A DNA stretch of 64,000 nucleotides from the NCBI GenBank assembly GCA_018292915.2, contig JACVVK020000001.1, positions 5,791,001-5,855,000 on the forward strand, given 5' to 3'. Source of the stretch: Batillaria attramentaria. Lineage: Eukaryota; Mollusca; Gastropoda; Batillariidae. Each line of letters opens with the position of its first letter. The stretch's first letter is position 1. Shown here piece by piece: positions 45,900 to 64,000 of this stretch. The position numbers and the translations under genes are program-made. Below the pieces are notes generated by a model. It worked only from the letters and a program-made list of their open reading frames with translations, ran no database searches and was not told the DNA's origin.

Positions 45900-47742
45900 T
45901 GCTTGTGACCTGTTTCCCATCTGTAATATTATCAAGACAACAACAACAACAACAATAACACCCATACGCTTTCTTTGGCGTCTGACGGAAGCCTTGAGGG
46001 AGAAGCAAGGAAGACGTGAGAGTTTTAAACAATCAAGATTCAAGATTTTATTTTCCTTTTTCCCCTTTTGGGGCACGGGGGATATAAATAAAAAATCAAA
46101 CAAACCAAGACCACATAATTATACACAGAACGGTACGACCGAAGATTTATGTATAATATACACATAAACTATACACAAGGAAGCGCAGTCATCTATGAGA
46201 CCTCTGCAACAGCTCACACACAGACACACACAGACACACACACACACACACGGCTTCCGTGCGGTTGCCTCTCGATACCGTGTGGCCTTACTCCAAAGGC
46301 TATGTGGCCGCCTCACTGCCGCCTCACGGAGTATGCACAGGCAAGTTCAAAGAATCAACGCACGAACCCCCTACGATATGTGACCCCCAAAGTATCAGAA
46401 ATGAATAAATGTTGCGGCGTCCCCAACTGCACACTCAGTCCCGCAGGGTTCAACAATCGTACGGCGGGCGTGGTATAATTATGTGTCTGTAGCAGCAGTA
46501 TTTAGAGCGTGACGGAGTTCTGCACATTGCTGTACCCGCAAACACGCATACTGTGTACATGCGCTAAAAAGTCCATTGATAGGGCTCATATAGTAAAAAT
46601 GCCAAGATAAACGGTCGTTTTCAACAGTGACGCGGACGGAGGAAAAAATTCCCGGAGACCACCACTGCATTAGGGGCCTGTGCTCTACAGTTTTCTGTGC
46701 CGGATACAAAAGTGACCCGAGCGAGCTGTTTGCAGCTAAAATTACATACTCTCCCAGTTCGCCTTCACCGCAGGGGGAAGTCAGCCTAGTTGCAGTCGTG
46801 AGTGCAGTACCACTGCGTTGGTGACTTACTTTTGTGGTACCTGTACAGCGGAGACTGAAATGACGGTAAAGTAGTAGAAGTTTTGAATTCCTACGAGACC
46901 GTCTGTTGACTCAAGTGTCGGATTAAAGAACACTAGTTTGTTCGAATTCAGGCTTCGTTGGAGGTAGCACTCGCCCCGCTTCGAATATTTTGCCTGAGTA
47001 CTTGATAGGCCTAAGTACTACTGCGAGTCGAGTGGTACGTACGTGACCGACGGGCGCTTCAGTTGCGCACGATGCAGGGCACCACGCATTCTGAACGCAT
47101 ACGACGATGAGTTTAAAAAAAACCCCAAAAAAACAGGAACGGCGATTTTGCATCCGATCTTATTATCTCTATTATGCTGATATTGTTGTCAAGTATACCG
47201 CCCTTGAGCTTTGTGCTCTACAACGAAATAACAAGATGGCCACCAGCCCAATATGTTGTTTCCATTCAATGACCTGCTGTAGTCACAGTCGTAGTCGTTT
47301 TGTCATGTATGCAGCCCGCGCGCACACGCCGGAACGCAAGCTCTCTGACATCAAGCATGCTGACATAAAGAAAGTACTGAAAACCCTTATCGTGCCTCTA
47401 TGCACTTGCAAAAACCCAAACACATGAGGTCGTGTGAGCTCGCCTAGCTGGTTGACGTCACAAACGTTTTGGCGTATGCGAGGTTCTACATGGGTGAATG
47501 AATTCTTGTAATAAAGTCGTTCCCCTTTGACAGAGTTACTTCCCGCAGACCTGACTGACAGACGATTGTTTATTACTGGTACATGTATCGGAGAAGAGAC
47601 CCTCTCTCTCTCTCTCGCCTTAGACGCGCGCTTGCGCGCGCACGCACGCACCCCCCCCCCCCCACACACACATATTATGCTTTTGAGTGTGAGTCAGTGG
47701 CAAAAACGAAACCCACTGAAATTCCCGCTTTCCACATGTCAA
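45900..47742. other. Intergenic stretch after UGT copy A
   Basis: Contains (CAA)n at about 45940-45958, a duplicated TTCAAGATT motif near 46040, short CA tracts (46205-46252), a CTCT/GCGC/poly-C low-complexity cluster at 47600-47665, and otherwise unique-looking sequence. No exon set is convincing. Confidence 0.55.
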
Positions 47743-48067
47743 GTTGTAGAGATCGCGAAAAGATACTGCATTTCGATGCAAAATAATTTCGAGACCACCC
47801 CAGAACATGCTGGTGCAGTAACGTCAGTAGATTACGTCACCTTGGAAAGATATCGAACCTTCCAGTAAGTTGAGGAATGTTCTAGATCTGACCTGTTCAG
47901 TACGTAAGCAGCCCTGCACAGCGTTCTGGGTTCTTCTTCTTTCATGAATTTGTTCTCCGTGCATATTCTGTTCATAAAGTACATGTATTGGAGTTGTATT
48001 CTGTTGTATCCCGTGTCTTCTCTGCGATTGCACGAAGATGGCGACATAGTAGAAGTAAAATACACCA
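47743..48067 (+). repeat. Divergent solo LTR related to the Ty3/Gypsy family
   Basis: Matches the 314-bp LTR along its length (TTGTAGAGATCGCGAAAAG near the start, GTTCTGGGTTCTTC in the middle, TGTTGTATCCCGTGTCTTC near the end) but with many substitutions and small indels. No internal gag-pol lies beside it. The termini are decayed and I found no clear target duplication. Confidence 0.78.
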
Positions 48068-48388
48068 CGTCTCCAAACAGAGGAATTCGGAAAGAAAGTG
48101 GCGAGACACCCCCAAGAAAAAACAGCATCACGTCAATCAAACATGACGCACTTACTTTACGTCAGTGCGCGTGCGTCTCTTCTTCGATTTTTTTGTGAGG
48201 CGTGTGGCTTGCAGAGGAAATGTGCTGTGAGTACACATTTTCGAGTCAACTGTCGATAACGGCTGCAGTGAATTTTTCTAATTTTTTTTGTATATTTTTT
48301 ATGGCACCCCAGGCTCATTATCTATGTATAGTAGGAGCGATTTTGAGATCTAAAGTGTGTTCATGAATCTGCCTGAATGAATGATTCT

Positions 48389-48445
<57 letters not shown>

Positions 48446-48619
48446 GTTCTATCATGATATACTGACTTTTTTCTTTTTCTCTTTTTCTCCCCACATTATT
48501 TGCCTGTTGTAGCTGGTCTCTTTTTTTGTTTTGTTGACCCAGTAGCAACGCAAAAATCAAATCTTTTCCGTTGGAAAATAATGTGCATTTGTTCCACATT
48601 TGTTTTCTCACTCACACCA

Positions 48620-48620
<1 letters not shown>

Positions 48621-48713
<93 letters not shown>
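48621..48713 (+). repeat. (CA)n microsatellite, about 46 repeats
   Basis: One of the longest pure CA tracts in the window. A GT tract lies at 48391-48441. Confidence 0.96.
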
Positions 48714-48715
<2 letters not shown>

Positions 48716-48718
48716 ATA

Positions 48719-48823
48719 CCCACAAGTACATGATACATGCAGGTACATCAAAAACTTGAAGAGATAATGGCGGTCGAATAACAACTCAATCTGAATACTG
48801 ACTCAATAAGGGAAACAAAACTA
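48719..48823 (+). repeat. Direct repeat, left copy
   Basis: About 100 bp starting ACCCACAAGTACATGATAC that recurs at 50117-50214 in the same orientation with about 85-90% similarity by eye. The two bracket a 1.3-kb block containing a SINE and a roughly 307-bp tandem repeat. Confidence 0.75.
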
Positions 48824-48951
48824 CGAAGGTAGGTAGGTATGTATGTATGTACGAACGTATGAACATCAGTATGTATGTATGTACATGTATATTTACGGAA
48901 TAATCTACGACGATTTCATTCAAAATCTCTCCAAATCCATAAAAGTTAGGA

Positions 48952-49126
48952 TGTGGGCGGGTGGGTGTTTGGGAGTTTAACGTCCTTTTCCACCACATGG
49001 CGGTGATATCAAAGACGGGGCAACGATGAAAAGGCCAGCACAAATATTTGACCCCAGCCGGGGATCAAACTCACACCCGAGCATTGGAAGACCAACGCTC
49101 TACCATTCAGCCACCCTGGCTCCCCG
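48952..49126 (-). repeat. SINE family A, full length with TSD
   Basis: Antisense full-length copy with intact head (GGAGCCAGGGTGGCTGAATGG on minus). Perfect 13-bp duplication ATAAAAGTTAGGA at 48939-48951 and 49127-49139. Confidence 0.88.
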
Positions 49127-49261
49127 ATAAAAGTTAGGAAAGTACTTCATGAAGCAAAAATAATCTGCATTCTGTTCAACATAAACATAATGAACATAAA
49201 CATTATGAGCATAATGCAAACAAGAGGCAAAGCCATCAAGGCTCATGTGTGAATGACACTG

Positions 49262-50105
49262 GTACCACTGCCTATCATCATGCCAGGTTTCGTGACCCTG
49301 ACCTTTGTTACATAAGAGAAAATGCAAATAGATTAAAATTTTGCATTCTATTCCTGTGACCATAACCTCCAGCAGAGGTCATTGAAAAAGAAATCCCTGG
49401 ATAAGTCTTGTGGTTGTCTAACATCTTCTTACATTTGGTGCCTCTGGCATTTGTAGTTCGTGAGAAAATACCAATGTTAAGATTTTAGATCTGAAATGGT
49501 CATTGTGACCCCATGAACTTAACCTTTGGGCAAGGTCACTCGAATGGGTATTTTTGGAAACCCATTACCACTACCTCTCATGATGCCAGATTTCGTGACC
49601 CTGGGGTTTGTTATACATGTATCAGAGAAAATGCAAATAGATTAAAATTTTGCATTCTATTCCTGTGACCTTGACCTCCAGCAGAGGTCATTGAAAAGGA
49701 TATTCCTGGATAGGGCTTGTGGCTGTCAATCATCTTGTGAGATTTGGTACCTCTGGTGTTTGTTGTTCCGGAGAAAATGCCAATGTTTAAGGTTTAGGAC
49801 CTGAAATTGTCATTGTGACCCCTATAAACCTAACCTCTGGACAAGGTCACTCAAAAGGGTATGTTTCGAAAGCCCTTACCACTGCCTAGCAGCCTGCCAG
49901 ATTTTGTGACCCTGACCTTTCTTACATCAGAGAAAATTTAAATAGATCAAAATTTTGCATTCTATTCCTGTGACCTTGATCTCCAGCAGAGGTCACTGAA
50001 ATTGAAATCCCTGGATAGGTCTTGTGGTTGTCTATCATCTTATAAGATTTGGTGCATCTGGTTTTTGTACTTCCCAAAAAAATGCCAATGTTAACCTGAA
50101 TATTC
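49262..50105 (+). repeat. Tandem repeat of about 305-309 bp, 2.7 units
   Basis: The landmark ATTTTGCATTCTATTCCTG recurs with a 309-bp then a 305-bp step (units anchored at 49331, 49640 and 49945). Units carry ACCTCCAGCAGAGGTCA and GACAAGGTCACTC-like blocks. Units differ enough to be old. Confidence 0.88.
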
Positions 50106-50116
50106 TCAGTTTGCAT

Positions 50117-50214
50117 ACCCACAAGTACATGATACACGCAGATGTTAAACTTGAAGAGATGGCGGTTGACTAACAACTGAATCTGAATACTGACTCAACA
50201 ACAAGAAAAACAAA
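50117..50214 (+). repeat. Direct repeat, right copy
   Basis: Partner of 48719-48823, sharing ACCCACAAGTACATGATAC, ACTTGAAGAGAT and CTGAATACTGACTCAA in order. Confidence 0.75.
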
Positions 50215-50356
50215 ACTAAAAAAGAAACTAAAGTAAAACCATTCAACAGCATATCTGATGATGATCCATCAAACTTCATGACTCACCATATTGAAACTCA
50301 GCAAATAAAACTTGCGCCTTTCCCCCCCCCCCCCCAAAAAAAAAAAAAAAAAAGCC

Positions 50357-50357
50357 A

Positions 50358-50455
<98 letters not shown>

Positions 50456-50462
50456 TAAATCA

Positions 50463-50539
<77 letters not shown>
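50357..50539 (+). repeat. Compound (CT)n(CA)n microsatellite
   Basis: A CT run followed by two long CA runs separated by AAATAAATCAAG. It is preceded by a poly-C/poly-A patch. A similar compound tract follows at 50753-50865. Confidence 0.95.
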
Positions 50540-50542
<3 letters not shown>

Positions 50543-50752
50543 CCAAAGCACTCATGCCCATAAAAAAATAAAACTCACAAACATAATTAAATATATGAAA
50601 CACTTGCACACTCATACATAAAACTTAATGCTCTCTCTCTCTCTGTCTTCTCAATACCCTTTAATGTAGAATTATGAATAGCAGGACAGCACGTAAGATA
50701 GGCAGCAATGCCTAAATGCTCTATCCTGAATAAAAAACGTTTCATCATCATC

Positions 50753-50770
50753 ATCTCTCTCTCTCTCACA

Positions 50771-50865
<95 letters not shown>
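50753..50865 (+). repeat. Compound (CT)n(CA)n microsatellite
   Basis: A CT run passes into about 45 CA repeats with one CAGA interruption. Confidence 0.95.
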
Positions 50866-50867
<2 letters not shown>

Positions 50868-51249
50868 GTACAAAACTGAAACCCTCAAGTACATCAGTCT
50901 TACAGCAAAAACAGCGGGCACACAGTTCACAACACAGCGAGTAAACCATCAAACATCAGACACAAGAACAGAGAATACACAGAATCATTCATGAGATCTT
51001 CTAATCGTTCGGCTACAAGCGATCTGGCAGTCCCGGGCATAACCGGGCAAAGGTTCAGGCATAACCAGGCATACCCGGGCATGGCCGGGCATAGTTTAGT
51101 AGGACCGCGTCAGTGACTGAATAAGAAAACGGAAGTGATGACAACCTTTGTGTTCTGACTTGGTGGTCAGTGTCAGAGCATAACTTGACTCAGTGATGGT
51201 GATTTTGAAGTTATTTCAGTAAATTCTCCACTGAGCTGTTCTGTTTCAG
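50866..51249 (+). other. Upstream region of UGT copy B
   Basis: Contains a short imprecise CCGGGCATA repeat (51034-51092) and ends in a TTCTGTTTCAG acceptor. No in-frame start codon for UGT exon 1 is seen here, so the initiating exon or start remains unidentified. Confidence 0.5.
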
Positions 51250-63648
<12,399 letters not shown>

Positions 63649-63752
63649 TTGTTAAGTATTTGTTGCCGTACCTAAAATACTTCCCTTTTTTTTTTTTTTG
63701 CAGAAAAACAACAAAACCTACCAGTAATAAGCACACATCAGCTTGCATGAAT

Positions 63753-63822
<70 letters not shown>

Positions 63823-64000
63823 TCTGTAATGCAAGCGTTCACTAATGTACAAAAAATGGTCAAATTTTATGTGACTGTAGTTTACAAATTTTTCACTTTT
63901 TATTGTGTTTTACAGTTTCTGATGATATTTCAAGGTTATATGTTATTCTTTTTATTATTATTATTTTTATACTGTCTTTAAAATAAAATATTAGAATTGT
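63649..64000 (+). other. UGT copy B 3' UTR
   Basis: Contains a long CA microsatellite (63752-63820) that is absent from copy A, and AATAAA at 63982-63987. Confidence 0.65.

Noticed and set aside
46402..46478. Possible THAP-like start (KCCGVPNCTLSPAGF)
   Set aside because: Only the first Cys pair fits; the frame stops after 25 residues and I find no continuation.
50278..50571. Open frames made of alternating Thr-His or Val-Cys over CA/GT tracts
   Set aside because: They arise from dinucleotide repeats, occur in several frames on both strands, and have no other coding evidence.
51195..51221. ATG at 51195 as the UGT-B start
   Set aside because: It runs into TAA after eight codons and is out of frame with exon 1; splicing out the 31 bp to exon 1 would be implausibly short and gives the wrong phase.

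Overview
The window is animal nuclear DNA. It has long spliced genes with GT-AG introns, abundant (CA)n/(GA)n microsatellites, tRNA-headed SINEs, non-LTR and LTR retrotransposons and MITEs. The gene content (CFAP43, STARD7, UDP-glycosyltransferase) and the repeat landscape suggest a lophotrochozoan, most likely a gastropod mollusc. That taxonomic placement is inference; nothing in the window proves it.

Positions 1-19004 (minus strand) hold the first 26 coding exons of CFAP43 (WDR96), a ciliary/flagellar WD-repeat and coiled-coil protein. Its 3' end lies beyond base 1. Every exon junction I placed keeps phase (3275 nt, about 1091 codons). A 379-bp interval (19005-19383) separates it head to head from STARD7 (19384-24722, plus strand), a START-domain lipid carrier reconstructed as 8 exons and 401 residues. 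The shared promoter contains a perfect TCTCGCGAGA element and an RFX-like half site.

From 25435 to 33350 there is no host gene, only repeats: a twin-primed RTE fragment with a perfect target-site duplication, a Harbinger-like MITE, SINEs, and a nearly full-length RTE-type LINE with a frameshift and a stop.

From 33350 to the end the window is a partial tandem duplication of a UDP-glycosyltransferase (UGT) locus. Copy B (exons at 51250-63648) has all seven recognisable coding exons, lacking only an identified start codon. Copy A (exons at 33848-40349) has exons 4-7 only, carries a 12-codon in-frame deletion, and has a Ty3/Gypsy retrotransposon (40342-45564) inserted in its last exon. That insertion removes the C-terminal dilysine ER-retrieval tail. 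A second copy of the same Ty3/Gypsy family (54502-59779, minus strand) sits in intron 3 of copy B. Both retroelements have intact single gag-pol frames of 1474 and 1492 codons and near-identical LTRs, so they are young. A divergent solo LTR at about 47743 shows that related elements have been here for longer.

I see no prokaryotic-type system, CRISPR array or operon. The most unusual features are the UGT locus sculpted by transposons, a dispersed roughly 200-bp unit carrying palindromic TGACGTCA sites around UGT exon 4, and several nested or rearranged insertions readable at base level.
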